From contig NZ_CP060707.1 in assembly GCF_003048675.2 (NCBI RefSeq), positions 1,302,001-1,366,000 on the forward strand: a DNA stretch of 64,000 nt. The letters run 5' to 3'. This DNA is from Campylobacter concisus. Its GTDB lineage: Bacteria > Campylobacterota > Campylobacteria > Campylobacterales > Campylobacteraceae. The stretch's first letter is position 1. Each line of letters starts with the position of its first letter. This document shows, in pieces, positions 10,132 to 18,941 of the stretch. The position numbers and the translations under genes were made by a program. The notes under the pieces are model-generated. The model ran no database searches. It worked only from the letters and a program-made list of their open reading frames with translations, and was not told the DNA's origin.

Positions 10132-10392
10132 ATGGCAGAAAAAAGAAAATATTCACGCAAATATTGCAAATTTACAGAAGCAAAAATTGATTTTATAGAC
10201 TACAAAGACACTTCACTTTTGAAGTATTGCTTGTCAGAGAGATTTAAAATCATGCCAAGACGCCTAACTGGCACATCAAAAAGATACCAAGAGATGGTAG
10301 AAAAAGCGATCAAGAGAGCTCGCCATGCAGCTATCATACCTTACATAGTTGATCGCAAAGACGTAGCTACAAACCCTTTTGAAGGTCTATAA
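10132..10392 (+). CDS. rpsR: 30S ribosomal protein S18
   Basis: This 86-aa basic protein carries the S18 signature: [62 protein letters not shown], read here in overlapping pieces. It partners with S6 in the 30S platform. A Rho-independent terminator follows 8 bases after the stop, closing the operon. Confidence 0.97.
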   Translation: MAEKRKYSRKYCKFTEAKIDFIDYKDTSLLKYCLSERFKIMPRRLTGTSKRYQEMVEKAIKRARHAAIIPYIVDRKDVATNPFEGL

Positions 10393-10399
10393 TCCATAA

Positions 10400-10430
10400 A
10401 TTTTAGCCCTATTTTGGGCTAAAATCTTTT
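10400..10430 (+). terminator. Rho-independent terminator of rpsF-ssb-rpsR
   Basis: A perfect 10-bp stem (attttagccc / gggctaaaat) with a 6-nt loop is followed by ctttt. It is placed directly after rpsR. Confidence 0.8.
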
Positions 10431-10796
10431 AAATTTAACTCTTAATTTTTACTATTTCTAAGTTTTTATAAAATTTGCTCATCAAAATCTTAAATTTATT
10501 AACATTTTAAAATCACCAAGCTAGCCAAATTTATTTAGATGTTGTCTGGTTTTTTAAATTTATATCTTAAATTTCATCAAGTTTTTGAAAGTTTTTTATA
10601 AATTTCACTCGCTAGATTCTTAAATTTATATGCCACTTTTAAGCAACAAAATATTCTCCGAAGGCTTTAAATTTGACTACGCGGTCTTATATTATTTAGC
10701 AAGTTAAATTTAGAGCTTGTCCATAAAATTTCCATCGCATAATACAAAATAAAATTTGAAATTTAAAAATATCAAGTTAAAAATGGATAATAAATT
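10431..10796. other. Gene-free AT-rich stretch between rpsR and hpf
   Basis: I find no plausible coding frame here. The DNA is very AT-rich with about a dozen scattered AAATTT(A) hexamers, a motif common in noncoding DNA of this genome. No repeat unit long enough to be a mobile element is visible. It could hold a small RNA, but nothing in it supports one specifically. Confidence 0.6.
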
Positions 10797-10816
10797 TAGG
10801 GGCAAAGCTGCCCCTA
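10797..10816 (-). terminator. Terminator hairpin of hpf
   Basis: An 8-bp perfect stem (taggggca / tgccccta) with a 4-nt loop lies 3 bases past the hpf stop on the minus strand. The downstream T run is weak (taaatttatt). Confidence 0.6.
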
Positions 10817-10819
10817 GTT

Positions 10820-11347
10820 TTAGTAAAGACCGAAAGTTCCGTCTGTTCTTTTATAGATGACGCGCATTTTGGCATCGACATCGTTAAATACGTAAAATTG
10901 TTTATCGCTTGATTTTAGTTTATCTAGTGCCTCTTCTACCTCAAGAGGTTTGTAAATTTCAAGCTCCATAGGCACGATCTCCTCGACACCTTCGATCTTT
11001 TCTTCGCCTATTCTTGAGCGAAATTCTTTATCATCGGCCTTACCTTTTACGGTAAATTTCTTATCATGTTCTCTTCTTAAAACTTTTGAAGCCTTTTCGA
11101 TAGCAAGATCTATCGCCGCATAGAGATCTTTATCTTTTTGGCGGACGACTATCGTGTCTTTATGTGCCATATTTAGAGAAAATTCTGCATTAAAGCCCTT
11201 TTTGCCTTGCTTTTCATCTGCTCCTACTACGCATCTTGCTGAGATGATGTCAAGGTTGTACTTGCCAAGGGTATCAAAAGCGTCTTGGATATAGTTCTTG
11301 ATGGGCTCTGTTAGCTCAAATTGTTTTCCTACAATGCTTATGTTCAT
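10820..11347 (-). CDS. hpf: Ribosome hibernation-promoting factor, long form
   Basis: HPF binds the ribosome in stationary phase and long forms drive 100S dimer formation. The 175-aa length marks it as a long HPF. The N-terminal domain begins MNISIVGKQFELTEPIKNYI and includes AEFSLNMAHKDTIVVRQKDKDLYAAIDLAIEKASKVLRR. The C-terminal dimerisation domain has IYKPLEVEEALDKLKSSDKQFYVFND and ends YKRTDGTFGLY. An AAAGGAG Shine-Dalgarno precedes the ATG. A strong extended -10 (TGTTATAAT) lies about 30 bases upstream, consistent with high expression. Confidence 0.95.
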   Translation of the reverse strand: MNISIVGKQFELTEPIKNYIQDAFDTLGKYNLDIISARCVVGADEKQGKKGFNAEFSLNMAHKDTIVVRQKDKDLYAAIDLAIEKASKVLRREHDKKFTVKGKADDKEFRSRIGEEKIEGVEEIVPMELEIYKPLEVEEALDKLKSSDKQFYVFNDVDAKMRVIYKRTDGTFGLY

Positions 11348-11375
11348 CGCAATCTCCTTTATAGAAAGTAAGATG

Positions 11376-11384
11376 ATTATAACA
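11376..11384 (-). promoter_or_regulatory. Predicted extended -10 promoter of hpf
   Basis: The minus strand reads TGTTATAAT, a perfect extended -10 element. It is about 30 bases upstream of the hpf ATG with an AAAGGAG ribosome site in between. Confidence 0.65.
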
Positions 11385-11427
11385 CGACGAAACTAAAAGC
11401 AAATTAAAGTAAAATCTTTATAAAATT

Positions 11428-11880
11428 TTAAAGTTTTTGAAGAGTTCGTTTGTGAAAATTTATAGGATTTGAGGCTTTTCCTGGTTTTGAGCTGACAAAG
11501 ACATCTAGCATTATCGTGCCTTGATTTATTCCTTCTACTATCACAGCATCTTTGTTTTTGCAAGCATCACCCATATCGCCAAAGTATTTTACATATACTT
11601 TAAATGTAAAGAGGTCGCCAAATTCGCCACTTATTGGATTGTCTTCACTTGCATTTTTACTTTGGTTCCCTAGGCAAGTGGTGCTAAAATCATTGCTTAT
11701 GATAGCTAGCATAGCATACTCAGTAGCTGCACGGGCCACTAGCTCACTTTGCTCTCTTAGATAAATTTCGCTATTTTGCTTGACTGAAGTGCTAGCGATC
11801 GAAAGAGCCAGCATGCAAATAGAGCTTGCGATCACCACAAAAAATATCGCCGCAATGAGTGTAAAACCTCGCCTCATCAA
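11428..11880 (-). CDS. Pseudopilin-like protein (type IV prepilin N-terminus, lacks Glu5)
   Basis: The 150-aa protein begins MMRRGFTLIAAIFFVVIASS, a class III signal: short basic leader, Gly, then a methylatable Phe and a hydrophobic helix. Cleavage would be after the Gly at residue 5. Position +5 of the mature protein is Ala instead of the usual Glu, a feature of some minor pseudopilins. The rest has two Cys pairs and no recognised domain. It overlaps the next gene upstream by 4 bp and is the last of four genes in a reverse cluster with two more pseudopilin-like proteins and a very large secreted protein. Likely a minor pilin subunit; exact role unknown. Confidence 0.82.
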   Translation of the reverse strand: MMRRGFTLIAAIFFVVIASSICMLALSIASTSVKQNSEIYLREQSELVARAATEYAMLAIISNDFSTTCLGNQSKNASEDNPISGEFGDLFTFKVYVKYFGDMGDACKNKDAVIVEGINQGTIMLDVFVSSKPGKASNPINFHKRTLQKL

Positions 11881-12863
11881 TAAACCGCCTTTGACTTACA
11901 GATGGTTATCTCTGAGTTTTTTGCTCTCATGCAAAGTTTTAGCACGATGACGCCATTTTTTTCAGTAAAGACAAACCTCGTAACGTTTTTGGCAAGGGTT
12001 GCTTTTTCGCCATTTGGTTTATATTTTTCTCCCATCCATGGACGATAGTCATAGTATAAATTTAGATCAAAGACGCCGTTTGCTGTATCTTTTGGATCAG
12101 TACTTTGCTCTGGTACTATGGCATTTGCAGTGTAGGCTAGATGATACTGCTCTGAAATTTGCTTGCCACCAAAACCTGAAATTTCTAGCGTATTGCCGTT
12201 TAAACCACTTTGACCGCCATTTACACCAACTTTTGCTATGTCTAGACTGACAGGCACAGTTCCATTGCTATAGCCAAAAGAGCTTTGCACATTGTAATAA
12301 ACATCAGAAAATATCGCTACAACGCCACCATCCTTTTTTGTAAAATCCACACAAGTGGCATTTCTTGTGTCATCTTTGCAAGTTAGATCTTTTATGGTCT
12401 CTACAACTCCAGTTGTAAAATTACTTCCAGGACTTATCAGACCAGTTGCTGGTGAGCTCTTAGCAAGATCCGCATAGCCACTATATCTGCCTGCTTTTCC
12501 GCCCTGCTCTATGACATGGTCATTAGCATCAAGAGATATAACGTCATTAAAAATTTCATACGCATAGGGGATAAATTCTAAAATTTCATACTTAGCATCT
12601 AAATTTACTCTATTATCGTTTAGCGCCAAAAAAGCTCCATCAGTTTTTCTAGCAATCACGCTTGGCTTTATGCGGTGCTCTAGCCTCTTTGAAATTTGCT
12701 CCAGTGCGATTTCTGTTTGCGTTTCGAGCTCATTTACTGTCTTTGTTTGAAAGTAGTTTGAGTAGATGTTCATTATCGCATTAAAGCTCATCATAGCGAT
12801 GATACCAAGTACGACGATGACGACTACAAGCTCAAGAAGCGTAAAGGCTCTTTTCATTTCCAC
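11877..12863 (-). CDS. Prepilin-type N-terminal cleavage/methylation protein
   Basis: The 328-aa protein begins MEMKRAFTLLELVVVIVVLG, a class III prepilin signal with the canonical Glu at mature +5. The cleavage residue is Ala rather than Gly, which some prepilin peptidase substrates tolerate. ATG at 12857 (MKRAFT) is an equally possible start. The C-terminal part is soluble, with a CKDDTRNATC segment that could form a disulphide. Size is larger than a usual minor pseudopilin. The gene overlaps its neighbours on both sides, so it is co-expressed with them. Confidence 0.85.
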   Translation of the reverse strand: MEMKRAFTLLELVVVIVVLGIIAMMSFNAIMNIYSNYFQTKTVNELETQTEIALEQISKRLEHRIKPSVIARKTDGAFLALNDNRVNLDAKYEILEFIPYAYEIFNDVISLDANDHVIEQGGKAGRYSGYADLAKSSPATGLISPGSNFTTGVVETIKDLTCKDDTRNATCVDFTKKDGGVVAIFSDVYYNVQSSFGYSNGTVPVSLDIAKVGVNGGQSGLNGNTLEISGFGGKQISEQYHLAYTANAIVPEQSTDPKDTANGVFDLNLYYDYRPWMGEKYKPNGEKATLAKNVTRFVFTEKNGVIVLKLCMRAKNSEITICKSKAVY

Positions 12864-13498
12864 GCTTTCGTATTTAGCGAGCCGCCCTCACCTAGGTTAA
12901 AAGCATAAGCTCTTAGCACTGACGTTGTCTCTTGTTTTGTGTTGTTTTTATATGAAGTAGCAGTTACTATTATCTCTTTTACATCGCTGTTATCTAGCGC
13001 TAAATTTGGCTTAAACCAGCCCTTATCCTCGCTAACACTTACCTCGTAGTCTGAGCCAACTATATAGTCTCTGCTTTGATTTGCTGTATTTAAATTTTTA
13101 TTTTTTGTTTTGTAATAATCCACAGACCTCACTGCCGTATCAGGTACTAGATCTGATGAGTTTGTATAGGCAAAAACTCTATGCCCATCGCCTGTTATTT
13201 TGTTTATCTTATAAAATTCGTTTCTATGATCACCTGGCTTTAGGATGATAGGGAAAAAGTAGGCCGTCTCAGCGCTACTGCCGCCAATGTTTGTTGAGAC
13301 CTTGATGACCTTGTCGCTAAAAGGAGCTTTTAAGATAAGTCCCATGTAGGTCTTGGCATTCATCAAGCTCTCTTGTGTAACTGCCTTTTGATTTAGCTCA
13401 GATGTGGTCTTTAGTACAAGTGGTATCGACGTGCTGATGATCGCCACAACGACTATCGAGAGGATAAGCTCTATAAGAGAAAAGCCTCTTTTTACCAA
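12854..13498 (-). CDS. Prepilin-type N-terminal cleavage/methylation protein
   Basis: The 214-aa protein begins MVKRGFSLIELILSIVVVAI, a textbook prepilin signal (RG|FSLIE). The remainder is soluble without cysteines; no named domain recognised. It overlaps the giant secreted protein gene by 7 bp and the next pseudopilin by 10 bp. Together the three small genes resemble the minor-pilin set that primes a type II/type IV pilus tip. I cannot tell from this window which prepilin peptidase and assembly ATPase serve it. Confidence 0.86.
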   Translation of the reverse strand: MVKRGFSLIELILSIVVVAIISTSIPLVLKTTSELNQKAVTQESLMNAKTYMGLILKAPFSDKVIKVSTNIGGSSAETAYFFPIILKPGDHRNEFYKINKITGDGHRVFAYTNSSDLVPDTAVRSVDYYKTKNKNLNTANQSRDYIVGSDYEVSVSEDKGWFKPNLALDNSDVKEIIVTATSYKNNTKQETTSVLRAYAFNLGEGGSLNTKAWK

Positions 13499-16400
13499 GA
13501 AATTCTCCTATTTGTCTTATCGCTTAGATCGTTAAAGTTGTTTTCGCCGCCTATGACATTTCCTACGTCACCTTTGCCAGAGCCACTTTTTAGGGTCTTG
13601 CCAGCCCAGTCGCCATTTGGCACGAGAAATCTCACTGTGAAATCATTTGTCGCCGCATCTTTATCAAATTCATTATATATGAGCCAGTTTTTCGTATGCA
13701 TCTTGGCTATATCCGTAACTGCTCGGTTATTTTTTACATAAATGTAGCTGACGCCGTCACTAAGTGCTGTCTCTTTGGCTGTATCTCGCGTAGTGTGATT
13801 TGAAAAGCTGTAACTATCGACATTGCCATAACTAGCATCGTGAAGAGGATTTACATACCATGAGTGCGTACCAGCAAACTCCTCCCAGCGAGCGCTTGAT
13901 CCTGGTTTTTGCAACATAAATTTACTCTCGTCGCAGCCATTACAATACACTCCGTAGTAAATTTTTGCCTTAAAGCCGGTATTTGGTCCCTCATAGTAAG
14001 GCGCGTATGTCCTAGCGTAGTAAAATTTTGCAGATGTTTTTGTGGTTGGCTTTTTGTAGTTATCTCCCTTTGTTTTATTTCTGCTACTTTGATCCTCAGC
14101 TAAGCTTTCAAAAGTGAATACATCACTTGTCACCTCAAAAGGATTTTTTGCCACATTTTTTTCACGTTTGAAGTTAAATTTGATACTTACATCAGCATAG
14201 CCATCACTTCCAAATGCCTCTTTCTTAACACTATAAGCTCCATCATGCGGAGATAAATTTACCTTTTTTACAAGTGCAGAAGGATTGCTATCATCAAAAA
14301 ATATTATTTCACTGTTTAGTCTATCTACCCCAGCAGCATCACCGCTTAGCTTTGAACCACTATTATCAGTATATTCGGCTATGATCTCTCCAGCTTTTAT
14401 TTTAAATGTTGTATTGTTTGCATAGCAACCATTTTGATACAAAAGCGCTGGATTGTCGTTAAAAAGCCTTGCTCTTACTTTAAAATTTAAGGTTGGAGAT
14501 GGAGCTTCTTTTTCATTAGCAATATAACTAATACCACCTCCTAATATCTTAAAGTCACTTACTTCAAGGTCTTTTGGCGCAAAATTAAATTTATGCTGAT
14601 TAAAATTTATATCACAACCAAATTTACCATCCCCATCCTCTTCATTATAGCTCTTGCCAAGCGCACAGTCACTATCTTGCTGTGTTGTTTTTTGATCTAC
14701 TTTTGTATAGCTAGCATCTCTTACGTCAAAGTAGGCTTCACCTATATCAGAAAAAGAAAATCCATTATCATCATCACCAATAGATCCAAGCTTACTTATA
14801 ATCCCTATGGCTTTATCAGGATCATTAAAGCTTACTTGAAGCTGATCGCTACTTCCATCACTTATAGCCGTTGGTAAGACGCAATCACTTGTGCCTTTTT
14901 TCACTGAGGCAAGTAGTACTTTGTCAGTTGTGCTATCAGCTTTTAAGGTGTTTGTATAGCCGTTTGCCAAGCCTCCATTTGCGTCATAAGCTCCAAGAGT
15001 TATCTCGCTGTAGCTTTTGCCACCTATTAATGTTTTGTCCGTATAGGCCGAATTTGTAATCGCATCATAAAGGCCAAATGTCGCTGGCCTTACTGCAAAA
15101 CTATCAAAAGCAGCACATTTTTCATCGGTTAAATTTGTGATTTTATTTTGATAGCTAAGCTTTACATGTAAGTCAGGATATGGTCTTGGCACGGTCACTC
15201 TTCTTGTGATAGTGTGAGTTGAAGTAGTAAAGTGCAAAGTCTCAGCTGGTATGACTGATTTATCAGAACTACAATCAGTCACTAGCTTTAATGTCACATC
15301 AGTATTTGAGTCAGGCGCCTTTAGAGTACCATCAGTCTTTTTGTAGTTTGAGATAGTGATATCAAAAGGCTTATTTGCTATCTTTGTATAAAGCTTGTTT
15401 TTAAAATTCCCACTTGGATCATTTGCTTGACTTCTTGGATAAAAGTCATTTTCCTCTTCATTAACGATCTTTAAGTCGTAATTCGTTGGCACACACTCTT
15501 TAATCCTGCCATTATATTTTAACCCTATAGAAGCATTTTCAAATTCAGCCTCATATTTTGTCTTTTTATATTCTGAATTTAGTACCCCAACAAATTTTAA
15601 TCTTGCAAAGTTTCCTGAATCATGCGCAAGCGTTCCACCAACTCCGGTACTTGCATTTTTGCCTATTACGTATTTTAATGTATTACCTATGATTTGAACA
15701 CGATCCCCACTATCTTGTAATACTTGACAATTATTATATTGAGAATCGCTTGGTCCAGATGTATTTATCTGAAGGCAACTTGAGCTAGGTTTATAACTTA
15801 TAAATTTAGGATCAAAATTTATCTTTAAAAAAGCATTATTTGCATCTTCGTGACCTTTATTTTGTATGGTTACAAGCGTTTTAAGTTCAGTTCCAGTTTT
15901 TACTTTTCTTGCTTTATTTGTGTCATTATCTCCTTTAACAGCAACATCCACCCATTTTTTTGCAACACTATCCCATATCTGAAGCTCCTCTGTATAACAA
16001 ACCTCAGGATCGTATAGTGTAGTAGAGAAAGCAACCATACCGATATTTAACCTATCGCCTTGAGTATTTCCAGATACATTTGAAGCAGTTGCTTCAAACT
16101 GCATATCAACTCTGCTTTGTTTATTTGACATAAAATTTGATATATCAAAGATATCTAGATCCATTTGACTGTTAAATTTTTTATCAACATTAGCCAGATA
16201 GCCAAACCTTGTGATAGAAGAGTTAAATTGATTATGGCTTGGGTTACCTACTGAGTTTGGATCAGATGGATTAGCTCCTGAAGTGAGGCTTTGAAAAGTT
16301 CCATCGTTCTTCTTTATCATCACATCTTCGCCTGTTATCTCCTTACGTCCACCAAAGCCCATAAAAGCAAGGCTTGAATTTACAGTGCCTGCAGTCGGAG

Positions 16401-17736
16401 TATAAAAGTCATCAAATGTTAAATTTAGTTTTGTATTTTGTATAGTTTGAGTTGATGTCGTCCTCGTTCTTTTAACAAAAGGTGAGATATTTGACATGCC
16501 GCTATAGATATTTACAGCTTTTGGCTTAATCCTGCCTTCATCCTCTTCACCAAAGTCATATACTATAACCAAACTCCAGCCGCCATACTGTGAGACAACG
16601 TAGCTAATACTCCAGTCACCATCAGCGTACAAAGCTGTACCATGAGCCACCTTTGCGTCTTGCTCTTGTGCATCTATCGTTACTTTATAGCTTCTTGGAG
16701 TAGTTTTTTTGATAGTTGATGCTATACCTCCAACTGCAAATGTCCTACCAGCATCACTCTTGCCAAGACTAGCCTTAACTAGATCAGTCACATCAGCGCT
16801 CGCCTGATAGGTAAAGTACATACCACTTCTTATGCCAACAGTTGATTTTGCAGCATTGCCATCTTTGTCAGGATGAAGTGGTATAGTATATTTAGCATCG
16901 CAACCACCAGTATCATCAGGGTTGTTTGGATCTTTGCAGTATTTATAATATGTATCGCGTGTTACGGCATTTGGATTATAAGGAGTAAAAGAGCTATCCC
17001 ATTTTACATCTTCCTCATTAGCCTTTACAAGATGCACTAATCCATCAGGGGTTTTAAATTTAACACTAGTATAGCCAAAGATATTTTCATACATAGCATT
17101 TAGCAGTCCTTTATCTTTTTTCCACTCATCATAAACTGCTCCACCCCAGTAAAGTCTGGCGTATTTAATCTTTGTCTTATCTATATTTTTTCGTTCATAT
17201 TCACTTTTATCTTCAAATTTAAAAGTTGCACGAGATGAATTTGGAAATTTACTAGTGCCAAGACCTGGCTCTTCGTTAACATATCTTTTTTCTATTATTT
17301 GAGAAGTGTTTGCACTAGGATCATCTGTTGTGCCACTTAGCGATGGTTCAAACTTAAAGCCATTTACCCTTGGCACGATGACACTAGCACCGATAACATC
17401 CATGTCGCCGATAACCCTTATAAATTTATCTCTTTTTTTCATTTGGCTACTATCGTTTAAATTTTTATAGTAACTCACATCCCTATATCCACTTAGGCTT
17501 ACTACTCTACCATTTACTACATTTGGAGTTTCTGGATAAACAGCTCCGGTATCCTGACTAGCGCCTACACAGTGTCTAATGTTGTCATAGTCGATCCTGC
17601 AAACAATGCCTGCACCACAAGCTGCTTGTTCAGCAGTAGTACAAGCTCTAACGGTGCTTGGCAACTCTAGATCATCAGGATCAACATCACTAAAAACATA
17701 GATAAAAGAAAATAGGAATAAAAAAAGAATTTTCAA
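13492..17736 (-). CDS. Very large secreted surface protein linked to pseudopilins
   Basis: The 1414-aa protein has a clear signal peptide (MKILFLFLFSFIYVFS, cleavage before DVDPDD) and no later membrane segment. I do not recognise a named family across its length. Residues about 615-740 look like a beta-rich DUF11-type domain (TLVTIQNKGHEDANNAFLKI). Cysteines come in several close pairs, as in CGAGIVC and YGVYCNGC, suggesting disulphides in an oxidising compartment. It ends NDLSDKTNRRISW. It is first in a four-gene reverse operon with three pseudopilin-like proteins, which suggests a tip-associated adhesin or exported substrate in the manner of PilY1; that is inference from context. Confidence 0.8.
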   Translation of the reverse strand: MKILFLFLFSFIYVFSDVDPDDLELPSTVRACTTAEQAACGAGIVCRIDYDNIRHCVGASQDTGAVYPETPNVVNGRVVSLSGYRDVSYYKNLNDSSQMKKRDKFIRVIGDMDVIGASVIVPRVNGFKFEPSLSGTTDDPSANTSQIIEKRYVNEEPGLGTSKFPNSSRATFKFEDKSEYERKNIDKTKIKYARLYWGGAVYDEWKKDKGLLNAMYENIFGYTSVKFKTPDGLVHLVKANEEDVKWDSSFTPYNPNAVTRDTYYKYCKDPNNPDDTGGCDAKYTIPLHPDKDGNAAKSTVGIRSGMYFTYQASADVTDLVKASLGKSDAGRTFAVGGIASTIKKTTPRSYKVTIDAQEQDAKVAHGTALYADGDWSISYVVSQYGGWSLVIVYDFGEEDEGRIKPKAVNIYSGMSNISPFVKRTRTTSTQTIQNTKLNLTFDDFYTPTAGTVNSSLAFMGFGGRKEITGEDVMIKKNDGTFQSLTSGANPSDPNSVGNPSHNQFNSSITRFGYLANVDKKFNSQMDLDIFDISNFMSNKQSRVDMQFEATASNVSGNTQGDRLNIGMVAFSTTLYDPEVCYTEELQIWDSVAKKWVDVAVKGDNDTNKARKVKTGTELKTLVTIQNKGHEDANNAFLKINFDPKFISYKPSSSCLQINTSGPSDSQYNNCQVLQDSGDRVQIIGNTLKYVIGKNASTGVGGTLAHDSGNFARLKFVGVLNSEYKKTKYEAEFENASIGLKYNGRIKECVPTNYDLKIVNEEENDFYPRSQANDPSGNFKNKLYTKIANKPFDITISNYKKTDGTLKAPDSNTDVTLKLVTDCSSDKSVIPAETLHFTTSTHTITRRVTVPRPYPDLHVKLSYQNKITNLTDEKCAAFDSFAVRPATFGLYDAITNSAYTDKTLIGGKSYSEITLGAYDANGGLANGYTNTLKADSTTDKVLLASVKKGTSDCVLPTAISDGSSDQLQVSFNDPDKAIGIISKLGSIGDDDNGFSFSDIGEAYFDVRDASYTKVDQKTTQQDSDCALGKSYNEEDGDGKFGCDINFNQHKFNFAPKDLEVSDFKILGGGISYIANEKEAPSPTLNFKVRARLFNDNPALLYQNGCYANNTTFKIKAGEIIAEYTDNSGSKLSGDAAGVDRLNSEIIFFDDSNPSALVKKVNLSPHDGAYSVKKEAFGSDGYADVSIKFNFKREKNVAKNPFEVTSDVFTFESLAEDQSSRNKTKGDNYKKPTTKTSAKFYYARTYAPYYEGPNTGFKAKIYYGVYCNGCDESKFMLQKPGSSARWEEFAGTHSWYVNPLHDASYGNVDSYSFSNHTTRDTAKETALSDGVSYIYVKNNRAVTDIAKMHTKNWLIYNEFDKDAATNDFTVRFLVPNGDWAGKTLKSGSGKGDVGNVIGGENNFNDLSDKTNRRISW

Positions 17737-17757
17737 ATTACAATCTCCTTAATGTAA

Positions 17758-17776
17758 TTAGAGCTAAGAGCTCTAA
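17758..17776 (-). terminator. Hairpin between fliW and the pseudopilin operon
   Basis: A perfect 8-bp stem (ttagagct / agctctaa) with a 3-nt loop lies between the fliW stop and the start of the large secreted protein. On the minus strand only a weak T run follows, so it may terminate fliW partly or act as an attenuator. Confidence 0.45.
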
Positions 17777-17789
17777 ACGTCCTTGTTTG

Positions 17790-18173
17790 TTATTTTTGTA
17801 TGAAATTTTCTATCATTTCAGCTTGTCCGTATTGTGGATATTTTGTAACGTCAAGCACTACTTGAGATAAAGTCATATTGTCCATATTGCAAACGATAGG
17901 AGCCACGAAATTCACGGTTGATTTCTCAAGTGGAAGCGCAACCACGATGATGTTGTAAATTCTAAGTTGCGAACTCTCTTTGATATCCATAAGCTCTTCG
18001 TAGTAGCTTGGGATGTCAAATTCATAACTTCTTAAGGCAAAAGGATTTATCATTGTAAAAGATGTTTCGTCATCTTTGCTCGCTAGCTTAACAAAAAATT
18101 TATCGAGCTCAATAAGTTCCATCGTCTTGATATGCTCGAAGCCTAAAATAGGGCTTTTAACACTAAAAATCAT
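17790..18173 (-). CDS. fliW: Flagellar assembly factor FliW
   Basis: FliW binds flagellin and antagonises CsrA, linking flagellin levels to flaA mRNA translation. The 127-aa length and motifs fit: [14 protein letters not shown] near the N-terminus, [17 protein letters not shown] in the middle, and [21 protein letters not shown] followed by KYPQYG at the C-terminus. A TGCTAAAAT extended -10 lies upstream at 18202-18210. It is probably monocistronic, with a hairpin after its stop. Confidence 0.93.
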   Translation of the reverse strand: MIFSVKSPILGFEHIKTMELIELDKFFVKLASKDDETSFTMINPFALRSYEFDIPSYYEELMDIKESSQLRIYNIIVVALPLEKSTVNFVAPIVCNMDNMTLSQVVLDVTKYPQYGQAEMIENFIQK

Positions 18174-18201
18174 ACTAACTCCTGTTTTGTAAAATTGCCT
18201 T

Positions 18202-18210
18202 ATTTTAGCA
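18202..18210 (-). promoter_or_regulatory. Predicted extended -10 promoter of fliW
   Basis: The minus strand reads TGCTAAAAT, one mismatch from TGnTATAAT, about 30 bases upstream of the fliW start. Confidence 0.45.
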
Positions 18211-18285
18211 TAGTTTTAAAAAATTTATACAAAAATAATGCCAAAAAATGTAAAATAAGCGAATTTAAAATTTTTAAGGAAAAGC

Positions 18286-18933
18286 ATGAAAAGATTTTCT
18301 AAATTTCTAGCAGTCGTAGCTCTTTTAGGGCTTTTTAGTGGTTGTGCTGAAAAATACACCGAACTTTACAATCTAACTCCAGACGAGTGGTACGCTCAGG
18401 TCATCGCTGACATAAAAGATGGCGATCTGGAGTCAGCTGACAAACACTACGTTTCAATGGCTAGCGAGCACGTTGCAAGCCCACTTTTGGAGCAAATTTT
18501 ACTCATCCTTGCCCAAGCTCACGCAAATGACGAAGAGTATCTTATGGCAAATCACTATCTTGATGAATACATCAAAAGATACGGCGATAACGGCCCAAAA
18601 ACAGAATTTGCCCAGTACCTAAAAATAAAAGCAAATTTTGACTCATTTACCCAGCCAAACCGCAACCAAAAGCTAATGGAAGATAGCGTAACTGAGATCG
18701 AAAAATTTCTTTATATGTATCCAAATACCGAGTATAAACCGCTTATCGAGACCATGCTTATCAAATTTAAGCTCGCTCTTTACTTCTTAGACATGCAAAT
18801 AGCAGATCTTTACAAGAGAACTGGCCGTGATGTTTCGGCTAAAATTTACGAGCAAAAGCTAGAAGAGTCACCGTTTAAAAACTCAGACCTTATCAAACCT
18901 GACGTGGCATGGTATAGAAAACTGTTTGAATAG
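18286..18933 (+). CDS. bamD: Outer membrane assembly lipoprotein BamD
   Basis: BamD is the essential TPR lipoprotein of the BAM complex that inserts beta-barrel proteins in the outer membrane. The 215-aa protein has a lipoprotein signal ([20 protein letters not shown], Cys20) followed by TPR-like helices: [52 protein letters not shown], and [27 protein letters not shown] precedes the ATG. lon starts 8 bases after its stop, so the two are probably co-transcribed. Confidence 0.9.
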   Translation: MKRFSKFLAVVALLGLFSGCAEKYTELYNLTPDEWYAQVIADIKDGDLESADKHYVSMASEHVASPLLEQILLILAQAHANDEEYLMANHYLDEYIKRYGDNGPKTEFAQYLKIKANFDSFTQPNRNQKLMEDSVTEIEKFLYMYPNTEYKPLIETMLIKFKLALYFLDMQIADLYKRTGRDVSAKIYEQKLEESPFKNSDLIKPDVAWYRKLFE

Positions 18934-18941
18934 GAGAAATT

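Noticed and set aside
10431-10796. Short coding frame between rpsR and hpf
   Set aside because: Stops are frequent in all frames and no ribosome site accompanies any ATG.
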